A stretch of DNA of 46,692 nt from the IMG/VR virus record IMGVR_UViG_3300005253_000263, positions 1 to 46,692 of that record. One strand, 5' to 3'. The notes under the pieces were generated by a model, which did no database searches, was not told the DNA's origin, and saw only the letters and a list, made by a program, of their open reading frames with translations. This document shows, piece after piece, positions 37,137 to 44,583 of the stretch; the stretch's first letter is position 1, and each line of letters opens with the position of its first letter. This DNA is from a virus. Both the position numbers and the translations under genes were made by a program.

Positions 37137-37414
37137 GCCGGCTACTTACTCGGCGTCAACTCTTGATGGGTGCAGCATCAGTCCTGGCAGTCAGCACAGC
37201 GGCATCGACGATCACAAGAGTCAAGCAAGCAGAGAAGATCGCTGCCCTGGTGCCAGTCACCGGCTTGATGGATGACGACCGCATCATCATCGACGACAGC
37301 CCCCGCTACCGCCGCATCACCAGGGAGGAGTTGCGCACCAGGTCGTCCCTCTACACAAGCAACCCTCGGCACCGCATCGTGCGACCAGCACCAGGACAGC
37401 ACCATGCCTATTGA
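37133..37414 (+). CDS. Tat-exported small protein 2
   Basis: 93 residues. Signal MSRLLTRRQLLMGAASVLAV with TRRQLL, then VSTAAS. The mature part is short and charged (DDDRIIIDDSPRYRRITREE). The signal is a clear relative of the one at 37538, so the two arose by duplication. Confidence 0.7.
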   Translation: MSRLLTRRQLLMGAASVLAVSTAASTITRVKQAEKIAALVPVTGLMDDDRIIIDDSPRYRRITREELRTRSSLYTSNPRHRIVRPAPGQHHAY

Positions 37415-37541
37415 TCCCTACGTTACCGAGCTGATTGAAATGATTGAAGGCAGCCTCAGCGACATTACTGAGGCACTGCGTTGGATTGTGGTCGTGCTCA
37501 TTATCATTGCTGTCTCAGTTATTGTGGCCGGCGTAAAATGA
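37404..37541 (+). CDS. 45-residue membrane peptide
   Basis: ATG 37404. Acidic helix EMIEGSLSDITEALRW then the span IVVVLIIIAVSVIVAG. It lies between two Tat-signal genes and overlaps both. Confidence 0.6.
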   Translation: MPIDPYVTELIEMIEGSLSDITEALRWIVVVLIIIAVSVIVAGVK

Positions 37542-37834
37542 GCCGGTTACTCTCTCGTCGCACCCTACTGAAGGGGGCAGCCTCGGGCATTGTGGCAAGC
37601 GCAGCGGCATCATTCTCTATAAGGTCAAAGAGAGAACAGCACCGTCGGATCTATGACCGTCCAACCGTGCAAACCAGTGGCTTTGGTCTTGCCCGGGTCA
37701 AGAGGGAGGGCGAGCATGTCCCTTATGATCCAGGCGCTTACTACCCCAAGGTGTGCCCATGTGGTGTGAGGCACAGGCGACCTGGCGTGCCTAACAAGTG
37801 CTGGGTGCGACGAACACGTGAGGCGTGCGCATGA
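37538..37834 (+). CDS. Tat-exported small protein 3
   Basis: 98 residues. Signal MSRLLSRRTLLKGAASGIVA with SRRTLLK, near-identical in plan to protein 2. Mature part basic with KVCPCGVRHRRPGVPNKCW, three cysteines that could bind metal before export. Confidence 0.7.
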   Translation: MSRLLSRRTLLKGAASGIVASAAASFSIRSKREQHRRIYDRPTVQTSGFGLARVKREGEHVPYDPGAYYPKVCPCGVRHRRPGVPNKCWVRRTREACA

Positions 37835-38007
37835 CCTCTGATACGACATCTGATACGCGATCAGTCGATGACCCTTTGTACCAGCCCGAGCTAACCCCCG
37901 TCGCTAAGGGTGTGCGGCATGCCATAGCCCAGTGGGCAAGGCAGGCACAGGCCCTTAAGAGAACAGGTAGTGAGGCGGCCACTAATCAGACCGGGGAGGC
38001 GGAATGA
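37831..38007 (+). CDS. Small soluble protein, 58 residues
   Basis: ATGA overlap. Ser/Thr/Asp-rich start, helix VRHAIAQWARQAQALKR. Function unknown. Confidence 0.55.
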   Translation: MTSDTTSDTRSVDDPLYQPELTPVAKGVRHAIAQWARQAQALKRTGSEAATNQTGEAE

Positions 38008-38570
38008 CCCTTTTTGAGAGGCTTCGATCCATCCCAGCGAGCATCGGACGGGCAATGGGCTGGTGCGCCTCCAGTGAATGGAGGGCGCGTGACAAGGAGC
38101 AAAGCATGCATGCCACCTGTCCCGACTGTGGTGCCTGCCTCGTCCTACAACACGGTGAGAACAACGAGCTGTGGTGCTTGGCTGTCCCATGCAGTGAGCA
38201 CCAGGCCGAGCCTGGCTCATTAGATAGGACAGCCGGCGACCAGGACAAGGTGCCCCTGGACCTCAAGCCTGGTGCCTGGCGCTGGGTAGAGGAGGATGTG
38301 GCTGACCTGTTCGACAACGCAAGGGCCAAGGCTGAGGCCGAGGCACCGTACGTCCATTGCTCCCTTGGTTGCTGTATCATACCAAGGGGTAGCCAGGGAC
38401 CAGGCCATGATAAGGCACCCACCCCGAAGGGCAGCGAAGCGGACGTGCTATCCCCCAAGCCAGGTAAGTGGGGATGGGTAGATGAGAGCGCTGTGTATGT
38501 GCCGGCACCATTGAGGTGTGACCCTGGCCCTGGTGGCTGTCACTGTGGACAGGACGATGAGAGTGAATAA
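38004..38570 (+). CDS. Cysteine-rich protein with internal KPGxWxW repeat
   Basis: 188 residues. CPDCGACLVL and C-rich end CDPGPGGCHCG; two repeats LKPGAWRWVEED and PKPGKWGWVDES. Zinc-finger-like pieces joined by acidic linkers. Not recognised. Last gene before the hairpin at 38607. Confidence 0.6.
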   Translation: MTLFERLRSIPASIGRAMGWCASSEWRARDKEQSMHATCPDCGACLVLQHGENNELWCLAVPCSEHQAEPGSLDRTAGDQDKVPLDLKPGAWRWVEEDVADLFDNARAKAEAEAPYVHCSLGCCIIPRGSQGPGHDKAPTPKGSEADVLSPKPGKWGWVDESAVYVPAPLRCDPGPGGCHCGQDDESE

Positions 38571-38606
38571 GCATGCTTTCCTACCCTGGAGCCCCACCAG
38601 GAAGGC

Positions 38607-38636
38607 GACCCCCGAAAAGAAAGCGGGTCCCTTTTA
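38607..38636 (+). terminator. Candidate intrinsic terminator
   Basis: GACCC (38607-38611) and GGGTC (38625-38629), with CCG/CGG inside, followed by CCTTTTAT. Lies between the small-gene run and the next cassette. Confidence 0.55.
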
Positions 38637-38694
38637 TAGGGGAGTATGCCCACGTTGAGGTCCTGGTACAACAAACCCAAAACTTTTTTCAAAA
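38637..38694. other. Short intergenic gap
   Basis: 58 nt, A/T-rich at the right end (CTTTTTTCAAAA). No clear promoter or ribosome binding site before the next ATG. Confidence 0.3.
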
Positions 38695-38904
38695 ATGATC
38701 CCTTCCACTGAACATTTACATAATCTGATCCGCTCCGGACAAGCAGACTGCATGTGCCCGCCCTGGACCAAAGAAGAGCGGGAGGTCACCCATTTACCGG
38801 GGTGCCGCTGGCAGTCGACCATCGAGGCGATCTACCGGTTGGAACGGGCTGACGAGGCCAAAACAGCAGCAAGCCCCTCGGCCGGAATCCCCTCAGGGGA
38901 GTAA
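38695..38904 (+). CDS. Small hypothetical protein
   Basis: 69 residues. SGQADCMCPPWTKEEREV then GCRWQSTIEAIYRL; three cysteines. Its 3' end contains the -10 region of the next promoter. Function unknown. Confidence 0.52.
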   Translation: MIPSTEHLHNLIRSGQADCMCPPWTKEEREVTHLPGCRWQSTIEAIYRLERADEAKTAASPSAGIPSGE

Positions 38905-38913
38905 TATCCGGGG
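38879..38913 (+). promoter_or_regulatory. Repeated promoter copy 1, leaderless arrangement
   Basis: GGAATCCCCTCAGGGGAG is followed by -10 TAATAT (38902-38907) and, six bases later, the ATG at 38914. The same spacer and -10 recur at 40682-40716. The -35 (CGGCCG) is poor here. Confidence 0.55.
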
Positions 38914-39387
38914 ATGGATACAGATCCCGCCCTGCTCGAACTGGACTACTCCGTTTGGTATGTGCCGCACTACCCGATTTACGCCATTACGCACGGCAAG
39001 GACCAGCATGATACCGCCAAGCAAAGAATAATAAGGGCGGCCCTGGCTGTCGACATCGGCCTGAATGGTCTGCTGAACCCCATCATAGTCTGGAATCACG
39101 AGCCCGAACGGTTCGACCACTACTGCCATCTCGGCCAGAATCGCTTGCACGCGCTCCGGATACTGGGCTGGAAGACGGTGCCCGTGATCGCAACTGGCAA
39201 ATGTATGGTTGGACAGAAGTCTCTTGTCGAACCCGGAGACCTCCAGTCTTTCTTCCAGGACGGAGAGATCTTCGTGCGGTCCGACGGTGCCATCGACCTC
39301 AAAGAGACGCAAGAGCCCGACAACTTGTGTTTCCCATACGGCAAAGCAGGGTTTTTCCATGAGAATTACTGGTCTCCACGTAGCTGA
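38914..39387 (+). CDS. ParB-like nuclease-domain protein
   Basis: 157 residues. GLLNPIIVW ... HYCHLGQNRLHALRILGWKT, VPVIATG is the ParB/sulfiredoxin-type core (here GQNR for the usual GxxR). In phages such domains occur as DNA- or nucleotide-dependent enzymes and in modification cassettes. It starts the cassette with the pyruvyl- and sulfotransferase-like genes. Confidence 0.72.
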   Translation: MDTDPALLELDYSVWYVPHYPIYAITHGKDQHDTAKQRIIRAALAVDIGLNGLLNPIIVWNHEPERFDHYCHLGQNRLHALRILGWKTVPVIATGKCMVGQKSLVEPGDLQSFFQDGEIFVRSDGAIDLKETQEPDNLCFPYGKAGFFHENYWSPRS

Positions 39388-40033
39388 CACCACCAACATC
39401 GGGGACCTCGTGTGTAGCCCGCTGTTGTACTTCGACTACCCGAACGCTTCCCTGCACAACGTCCGTCACCCGCAATTGGGACCACCCCCCGTATCAGATG
39501 CCTACATTTTTGGCGGCGGCGGTATCCTGGAGTTGGCCAAACTAATGCTGGACCGCCATGATCTCCCTGGCTACAAGATAGCGTGGGGGATGGGGCAGAT
39601 GAACAAGGAATTTATCTACCCCACTGAGTTCGTGCTGGATGGCTTTGACCTCGTGGGGTGTCGGGACTACGGTCCCAGGAATGTGGAGTGGGTACCGTGT
39701 GCAAGCTGCATGTCGCCGCTGTTCGACCGGGAGTACGAGATAACCGCCGACAGGGTTACGTTCTTCAACGTGAACAAGGGCCAGAAAGCCCCGCCGGGCA
39801 CCTACGGGAACCGCGGCACGTTCGAGCAGGCCCTTCAGGACATCGGTTCGGGGGAGACGGTGCTCACCAACTCATACCACGGCATGTACTGGGCCACCCT
39901 ACTTGGACGCAAGGTAGAGCTGATGAACAAGACCAGTTCCAAGTTTTACCAAATGAGGGACGCGACCCTCGGAGAGTGTCGGCACGCCAATAGGGCCTTC
40001 GATCAGAAAGTGAGGAAGTTACTTGCAACCTAA
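39359..40033 (+). CDS. Polysaccharide pyruvyltransferase-like protein
   Basis: 224 residues from ATG 39359. NIGDLVCSPLLYFDY near the start, YIFGGGGILELA, CRDYGPRNVEWVPCASCMS and VLTNSYHGMYWATLLGRKV follow the PS_pyruv_trans/CsaB pattern (N-x-GD, GGG-x-L, C-RD, SxHG-xx-A). These enzymes add pyruvate from PEP to sugars of surface glycans. Shorter than cellular forms (about 300-400). Overlaps both neighbours. Likely changes the host surface. Confidence 0.8.
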   Translation: MRITGLHVADTTNIGDLVCSPLLYFDYPNASLHNVRHPQLGPPPVSDAYIFGGGGILELAKLMLDRHDLPGYKIAWGMGQMNKEFIYPTEFVLDGFDLVGCRDYGPRNVEWVPCASCMSPLFDREYEITADRVTFFNVNKGQKAPPGTYGNRGTFEQALQDIGSGETVLTNSYHGMYWATLLGRKVELMNKTSSKFYQMRDATLGECRHANRAFDQKVRKLLAT

Positions 40034-40667
40034 ACCTAAAGGCACTCCGCCGCGGTGGCAAATGTGGACCGTTCCGCACAGTGGTACACGATACGTTCGT
40101 GACTCCTTCGTTAATGCCGGCTACTCCATAACACACGGGTACGCAATCAGGGGAAATCGTGATCTCCTGTCGGCGCACTTTGGTCACCTCTTTGAGTCGA
40201 CATACCCCATGTATAGCGAGTGGTACCCCGGACTGTCCGCGTTCGTTGTAACCCGTGATCCACTGGCCGTACTGGGTACGCACTGGCAGCGCTTAGGCGA
40301 CGGGGAGACTCCGCCGCCCCCGCCCCTGTCAAACGATCTGGGGAAGTTCGCGCAAATACAGAATGGATTCATTGCCGAGAATAACCCCCACATCCATAAG
40401 GTGGAGGACCCCATCGAACGGTTAGGCGAGTGGGCAGGTATTGACCTCAGGCCTGGGTCAGACCGTCACTCCGATAGGCGTCGAGGGGATCACCGTCGAA
40501 TCGGCAGGAACGTCATTCGCGAGGCAATCCAAGCACGGGACGCGGACGCAATATGCTCTCTCATATCAGTAGAATGCTGGGACTGGTTCACAACTTCATA
40601 CAGCGCCCTGATAGCGCCCCTGTACAGGGACCGGCTGGGGTACGACTTCTGGTGGTACGATGAATAA
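40023..40667 (+). CDS. Sulfotransferase-like P-loop protein
   Basis: 214 residues, TTG start with GAGG upstream (ATG 40062 possible). PHSGTRYVRDSFVNAGY resembles the 5'-phosphosulfate loop, and AFVVTRDPLAVLGTHWQR the 3'-phosphate region (R-DP-xx-xx-S/T-xW) of PAPS-dependent sulfotransferases. A proline run (PPPPPL) and an Arg/Asp-rich stretch follow. With the pyruvyltransferase it suggests a glycan-decorating module. Confidence 0.6.
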   Translation: MQPKPKGTPPRWQMWTVPHSGTRYVRDSFVNAGYSITHGYAIRGNRDLLSAHFGHLFESTYPMYSEWYPGLSAFVVTRDPLAVLGTHWQRLGDGETPPPPPLSNDLGKFAQIQNGFIAENNPHIHKVEDPIERLGEWAGIDLRPGSDRHSDRRRGDHRRIGRNVIREAIQARDADAICSLISVECWDWFTTSYSALIAPLYRDRLGYDFWWYDE

Positions 40668-40681
40668 AAGGTCTGAACCCC

Positions 40682-40716
40682 TTGACGGAATCCCCTCAGT
40701 GAGTTAATATCCGGAC
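40682..40716 (+). promoter_or_regulatory. Repeated promoter copy 2, leaderless arrangement
   Basis: -35 TTGACG (40682-40687), 17-nt spacer GAATCCCCTCAGTGAGT, -10 TAATAT (40705-40710), then CCGGAC and ATG at 40717. Start of transcription would fall on or near the initiation codon. Confidence 0.7.
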
Positions 40717-40878
40717 ATGAATGACAAGGTTGAAATACTTTTCCACGACAGCACGACTGTCATTACTTATACCGGGGTCTGGGCGGTTGTCCACGGCCTT
40801 TCTGCGGTAACGATTTACACAGATGGTGTTATCTACACGCACCCCTGGATCAACGTGCAGCGAGTCAAGGTGACCTAG
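40717..40878 (+). CDS. Small beta-rich protein, 53 residues
   Basis: KVEILFHDSTTVITYTGVWA and LSAVTIYTDGVIYTH suggest a small barrel. Directly behind the promoter with no ribosome binding site, fitting leaderless translation. Function unknown. Confidence 0.62.
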   Translation: MNDKVEILFHDSTTVITYTGVWAVVHGLSAVTIYTDGVIYTHPWINVQRVKVT

Positions 40879-40879
40879 C

Positions 40880-41200
40880 ATGGCGGACAAGCAGAAGAGA
40901 ACACTATCGTTTGCCGACACGCCGTCCAACGAGCGTACCCCGGACGATGAGACTATCAAGTCTCTGGTGGCCCACGTGAAGCGCCTTGAGTTCAATATCA
41001 CGGCCTTCATCGCGCGAGTCAAGCACATTCAGTTTGACGTGAATGCGGAAAATGCCGCGCTCTGGATGCTGGACTGGGAGAACGAGATCCTCGACGGAGA
41101 CCTCCGGGACGAGGAAGACGACGCGGTCGAGGACACCCCTATCAGCCGCGGTACCGTGCGTCCACCGGGAACTGACACGGGCGGATCGGTACAGGCATGA
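40880..41200 (+). CDS. Hypothetical acidic protein
   Basis: 106 residues, helical core KSLVAHVKRLEFNITAFIAR then an acidic tail (DLRDEEDDAVED). Function unknown. Confidence 0.62.
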   Translation: MADKQKRTLSFADTPSNERTPDDETIKSLVAHVKRLEFNITAFIARVKHIQFDVNAENAALWMLDWENEILDGDLRDEEDDAVEDTPISRGTVRPPGTDTGGSVQA

Positions 41201-41493
41201 GCCATCTCAGCGATAGCAGGATTGTCGATCTGTCGGAATGGCACCCGTGGTTCCCGTGGGTGCCCATCAAACTCACCGAGGGTAACTTCAACGAGAGGGG
41301 GAAGTACCGGTGGCTGTGGACGGTCGAGCGCAAGCTGAATATGGAGATGACGTACCCTGGCGACGCCAGATGGGACGACGGCAAGGGGGACTTCGCAGGA
41401 CACGTCTGGGAGTATAGGGACATGGGGAACCGGATAGACGACCAACTGTCCATGTGGCCCGGCGGAAACGATGACGAGATGTCTTTCGCATGA
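41197..41493 (+). CDS. Hypothetical Trp-rich protein
   Basis: 98 residues, ATGA overlap. Many tryptophans (SEWHPWFPWVPIKL, YRWLWTVERK). Function unknown. Confidence 0.62.
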   Translation: MSHLSDSRIVDLSEWHPWFPWVPIKLTEGNFNERGKYRWLWTVERKLNMEMTYPGDARWDDGKGDFAGHVWEYRDMGNRIDDQLSMWPGGNDDEMSFA

Positions 41494-41579
41494 TTTCCTC
41501 GCCCGCATGGATTGAGGAAGCCTCTGGACGTAATCGCCGCGGAGGCGACGGAATACCCCTTCAAACACAGGAGAAGAAC

Positions 41580-41954
41580 GTGGACAAGCCTAATTGGACC
41601 GAAGTAGAGGGAAGCAGCAACATAGCCGCGATTGATTATACGGCTGGAAGTCCGGAAACGGACTTGGGGACGCTTTATGTCAGGTTTTCATCTGGCGCAG
41701 AGTACAGGTACCTGAACGTGCCGAATCAACTGGCGGAGGATTTTTTCGAGTCCGAAAGCAAGGGCAAGTTTTTCCATGCCAACATTCGGCGCGCCGACTT
41801 CAGCGGCTCCAAGTTGCAGACTGAGGACCCGGATTCTGAGGTTGAGTTGCTGGCGAAGCAGGCTGAGGATCTTGGCATGCTGGACGACGACGAAGACGCG
41901 AAGGCCGACCTGGCGTTGGCCGCCGAGGAGGAGGGTGCTGGTGAAAAGTTCTAG
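41580..41954 (+). CDS. KTSC-domain protein
   Basis: 124 residues from GTG 41580 (GGAG 6 nt upstream); an ATG at 41490, coupled to the previous stop, would add 30 residues without domain character. VEGSSNIAAIDYTAG, LYVRFSSGAEYRYLNVP, ESESKGKFFHANIR match the KTSC domain known from the end of some lysyl-tRNA synthetases and from small phage proteins. Acidic tail (LDDDEDAKAD). Role unknown, possibly nucleic-acid binding. Confidence 0.78.
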   Translation: MDKPNWTEVEGSSNIAAIDYTAGSPETDLGTLYVRFSSGAEYRYLNVPNQLAEDFFESESKGKFFHANIRRADFSGSKLQTEDPDSEVELLAKQAEDLGMLDDDEDAKADLALAAEEEGAGEKF

Positions 41955-42129
41955 CCTGACGATCTGGGGCCATGTGTCCGATGCTCACCCGCAAGGATGG
42001 GGGTGCTGGAGCGACACCTATTTCGACCTGGTGTTCCTCGGGACCTTGATGGCGTTTGCCATGTCGGGGGTTGTCTGGATGATGATGATTGCGATCTGCG
42101 GATTTTTCAGCCCTGTGTGCCTCTCATGA
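41941..42129 (+). CDS. One-pass membrane protein, 62 residues
   Basis: GTG with GGAGG 6 nt upstream. Polar start with GWGCWSDTYFD, then the span LVFLGTLMAFAMSGVVWMMM. Function unknown. Confidence 0.6.
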   Translation: MKSSSLTIWGHVSDAHPQGWGCWSDTYFDLVFLGTLMAFAMSGVVWMMMIAICGFFSPVCLS

Positions 42130-42275
42130 GGCAGCCATGTCCATGCAGGCACATCAGCTCTGGCCAGGCAAAGAACGACGGCACGGGACTATGCGAAGCA
42201 TGCAAGGCAAGCGCGCTGCCAAAAACCTGCCTTAAGAAGCGTCGGGAACTGGGACTCGGAACAGGAATGAAATGA
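42126..42275 (+). CDS. Small zinc-finger-like protein, 49 residues
   Basis: ATGA overlaps at both ends. CPCRHISSGQAKNDGTGLC, EAC form a four-cysteine site; basic C-terminus. Function unknown. Confidence 0.58.
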   Translation: MRQPCPCRHISSGQAKNDGTGLCEACKASALPKTCLKKRRELGLGTGMK

Positions 42276-42616
42276 TGAAACTTGACAGACTGTTGATAGC
42301 CGCGTTGATTATTGGGCTCGCCATAGGCCCCGCGATGGAAGCGCTCGCCGAGGAACCGGCGCCGTGGGGCTGGGAGTACGTCCCTACCGTGATCACATGG
42401 TACGGGGAATATGTCCCGCTGAAGAAGGACGAGATGGAATCGTTCAAGGCCAAGGGTGCCTTCTCAGATCGGGAAGTGCCGCGCTTGGAGTGCGAGAAAC
42501 ATCTTAAGCAGTTCATCAAGGCATGGAGAAGCGCCCACGAAGATTTTCACTACATAGCTACGTGCGTTGAGAAGCCGCTGACGAAACCGCCCGAGCCCGA
42601 GCCAGAGGAAAAATGA
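42272..42616 (+). CDS. Sec-secreted small protein
   Basis: 114 residues. Signal peptide KLDRLLIAALIIGLAIGPAM with a cut after ALA (about residue 26). Mature part contains WGWEYVPTVITWYGEYVPLK, two cysteines (C75 region and C98 region) that may form a disulfide, and a proline-rich end. Periplasmic product of unknown role. Confidence 0.68.
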   Translation: MMKLDRLLIAALIIGLAIGPAMEALAEEPAPWGWEYVPTVITWYGEYVPLKKDEMESFKAKGAFSDREVPRLECEKHLKQFIKAWRSAHEDFHYIATCVEKPLTKPPEPEPEEK

Positions 42617-42843
42617 TGGAGCTGGCCGCAATAATTACCGGATACCTGGTTATCGGCGCCGCATGCATCATCGTGATGTTTGGGGGAACGTACTGGACGA
42701 TCTATCTGATTGTGGACGCGATTGGAGTGCGTAAGGTGTTCCTGGAAATGAAGCGGGAGCGTGACGAGGCTTGGGCAACGATTCGCGAAATAAACGAAGT
42801 GGATACTGAGCGACGCCGCCAAGAGGTCCGCCGAACCCCGTGA
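42613..42843 (+). CDS. Membrane protein with helical tail
   Basis: 76 residues. Hydrophobic 3-35 (AAIITGYLVIGAACIIVMFG), probably two short spans or one long one, then a charged helix. Function unknown. Confidence 0.6.
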   Translation: MMELAAIITGYLVIGAACIIVMFGGTYWTIYLIVDAIGVRKVFLEMKRERDEAWATIREINEVDTERRRQEVRRTP

Positions 42844-43070
42844 AAGCAAACAAGCAGCGCCGGCGCAAGCGGCCGACGCCGTGCAAGAAAACGAAGATAG
42901 GCGCCACGCACAAGCCAAGCGGGTACCGCAAGATCGTACGCACCTGGCTCAAGCGGACAGGACTTTGGTGGAACGAAGGATACCCAGGACATGAAAAAAG
43001 CAAACTTCGCAACGAAGTGGTTCCAAGGAGACGAGATGGCAAGTACGACAAAGCCCCGCACTGGAAGTAG
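42840..43070 (+). CDS. Small very basic protein
   Basis: 76 residues, GTG start. KANKQRRRKRPTPCKKTKIG at the start; nucleic-acid binding is plausible by charge. Overlaps the next gene by 35 nt. Function unknown. Confidence 0.55.
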   Translation: MKANKQRRRKRPTPCKKTKIGATHKPSGYRKIVRTWLKRTGLWWNEGYPGHEKSKLRNEVVPRRRDGKYDKAPHWK

Positions 43071-43434
43071 GACGACTTCAACGTTTCTGTTACTGGTTAC
43101 GCTGGCAGTGTCCGTTGCGATCTGGGCTATATTGAAGTTTTCGGCGCCGCTGCCTGTGATCGTGTATGCCGAGCAGGAAGAGGAGGCCATGGACTTCAGG
43201 CAGTCCTGTCGGCTCAACACGATACTCAATGAGTCGCTTTCAGAATGCTACAAGCACCAGTATTGCAATCTGGGCAACGACGAAATGTTTCTTATGTACG
43301 AGACCAGGAAGATTGTCATAATAGACTGCAAGAAGGCGGACCTGGTCGATATATATCGGCACGAACTCAACAGGGCCGAAGAACTTAAGCAGCGGAAACT
43401 CGACGATTTTAGGGATGTAGTAGATCCAGTATGA
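43036..43434 (+). CDS. One-pass membrane protein with Cys-rich ectodomain
   Basis: 132 residues from ATG 43036, chosen for AAGGAG 5 nt upstream (frame opens at 42991). Span STFLLLVTLAVSVAIWAILK, then a domain with four cysteines (RQSCRL, SECYKHQYCNLG, IIDCKK) suited to disulfides in the periplasm. Function unknown. Confidence 0.65.
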   Translation: MASTTKPRTGSRTTSTFLLLVTLAVSVAIWAILKFSAPLPVIVYAEQEEEAMDFRQSCRLNTILNESLSECYKHQYCNLGNDEMFLMYETRKIVIIDCKKADLVDIYRHELNRAEELKQRKLDDFRDVVDPV

Positions 43435-43724
43435 AAGAAGAGCGAGAGGGCGGTCGAAAGAAAAAATGGGAGTTTACGATAGTATCGTGGCTTGGGAAAC
43501 CCTGTGAAGGGGTGTGGGTTCGGGAAGCTGTCGCAACAAGCGTGCGCAGAACGTTCGAGCGACACACGAAGGGCAAGGGGCACACGAAGGCAAGCCCCGT
43601 CATAGTTAAGGAAATGGTGGAAGAACTATGCTACGCGCATCAAGGGTACAGACCGAAGTTCGAGGACGAAAAGGCTACAAGAAAAGCATTCTACTTTCGG
43701 GGTGCGAGGGTGTGGCGCACTTAA
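43431..43724 (+). CDS. Hypothetical basic protein
   Basis: 97 residues, ATGA overlap. KKKWEFTIVSWLGKPCEGVW then SVRRTFERHTKGKGH. Function unknown. Confidence 0.6.
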   Translation: MKEEREGGRKKKWEFTIVSWLGKPCEGVWVREAVATSVRRTFERHTKGKGHTKASPVIVKEMVEELCYAHQGYRPKFEDEKATRKAFYFRGARVWRT

Positions 43725-43765
43725 ATATTTTCTTGACTCTGCAGGACTCGGACTGGTTTCGAAAC

Positions 43766-44140
43766 ATGCAGCAGCAGGTCGTAAATAACATCGGGTACGA
43801 AAAAGAAAGCTGGACTACAAGAGCGATGATTGCGCTCGGCCCGGCAGGCATAGAGGGCAAGGCCTTAACAATCAATGAAATAGCGGACGAGCTGGCCCCG
43901 TACATAGGGTTCGCGGAGTCTCGCCATTCTTTGAACAACATGCTGCGCCGCGCTCGCAGACGTGGTATCATTTCAGTGACTGGTAGGAAGAGGTACGTTG
44001 AAGGGACAAGGCAACCCTACCCGGAGTACGAAATACATGGGCATCTTGAAATTGATGATTGCGGCAATTTTCATTCTGTCGTCGGGGTGTGCGGCAAACC
44101 CGACTGGGGGAATGACGCCGGCCGAAGCGGCAGCATATGA
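43766..44140 (+). CDS. Winged-helix-like DNA-binding protein
   Basis: 124 residues from ATG 43766 (a TTG at 43733 is possible; no strong ribosome binding site). TINEIADELAPYIGFAESRH, SLNNMLRRARRRGIISVTGR and RYVEGTRQPYPEYEI form a helix-turn-helix with wing. A transcription regulator is likely. Its 3' end overlaps the lipoprotein gene by 104 nt. Confidence 0.6.
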   Translation: MQQQVVNNIGYEKESWTTRAMIALGPAGIEGKALTINEIADELAPYIGFAESRHSLNNMLRRARRRGIISVTGRKRYVEGTRQPYPEYEIHGHLEIDDCGNFHSVVGVCGKPDWGNDAGRSGSI

Positions 44141-44375
44141 GCTGCGGGCTGAACATGAGCGAGTTAATAAACGCATACTGCAGCACGAGGCAATTCTTTC
44201 CGCTCGCGCTGATTGCAAGACGAACAATATGGTTTGGATAATTGACGGGGCCAGTCATTTTGACCGCCTCCGTATGGAGCGCGATCCGACCTGGCTACCG
44301 AAGCACGCAAACCTGCTTGGTTTTTCGTGCATGACAGGCGGAGATTTTAGGCGCATGATGCGCGGAATTTATTAA
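44037..44375 (+). CDS. Lipoprotein
   Basis: 112 residues from ATG 44037 (GGAG 10 nt upstream). Signal GILKLMIAAIFILSSGC with lipobox LSSGC, Cys18 lipidated. Helical EAAAYELRAEHERVNKRILQ, later a Cys pair. Ala19-Ala20 after the cysteine predicts the outer membrane. Phage lipoproteins of this size often block receptors or injection. Confidence 0.7.
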   Translation: MGILKLMIAAIFILSSGCAANPTGGMTPAEAAAYELRAEHERVNKRILQHEAILSARADCKTNNMVWIIDGASHFDRLRMERDPTWLPKHANLLGFSCMTGGDFRRMMRGIY

Positions 44376-44394
44376 TCTAGCCACTGGAGGCAAC

Positions 44395-44583
44395 ATGGCT
44401 AAAATCAACATCAAACTTCCCCTAAGGAAGCGACTCGACTCTGTCGTGGATCGTCTGAACGCTGCATCGATCAATGCCGCGGTCGGTGCGGTAGAGCTAC
44501 CCAACGAACTATTCGACGACATGGCGGAAGTTCTTGAGGAGTTGGAAGTGCTGGTCTACGGCCCCCGAAAGGGCTCACCGTGA
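44395..44583 (+). CDS. Small helical protein
   Basis: 62 residues, GGAGG 4 nt before the ATG. LRKRLDSVVDRLNAASINAA and acidic helix DDMAEVLEELEVL. Ends in a GTGA overlap with the endonuclease. Function unknown. Confidence 0.62.
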   Translation: MAKINIKLPLRKRLDSVVDRLNAASINAAVGAVELPNELFDDMAEVLEELEVLVYGPRKGSP

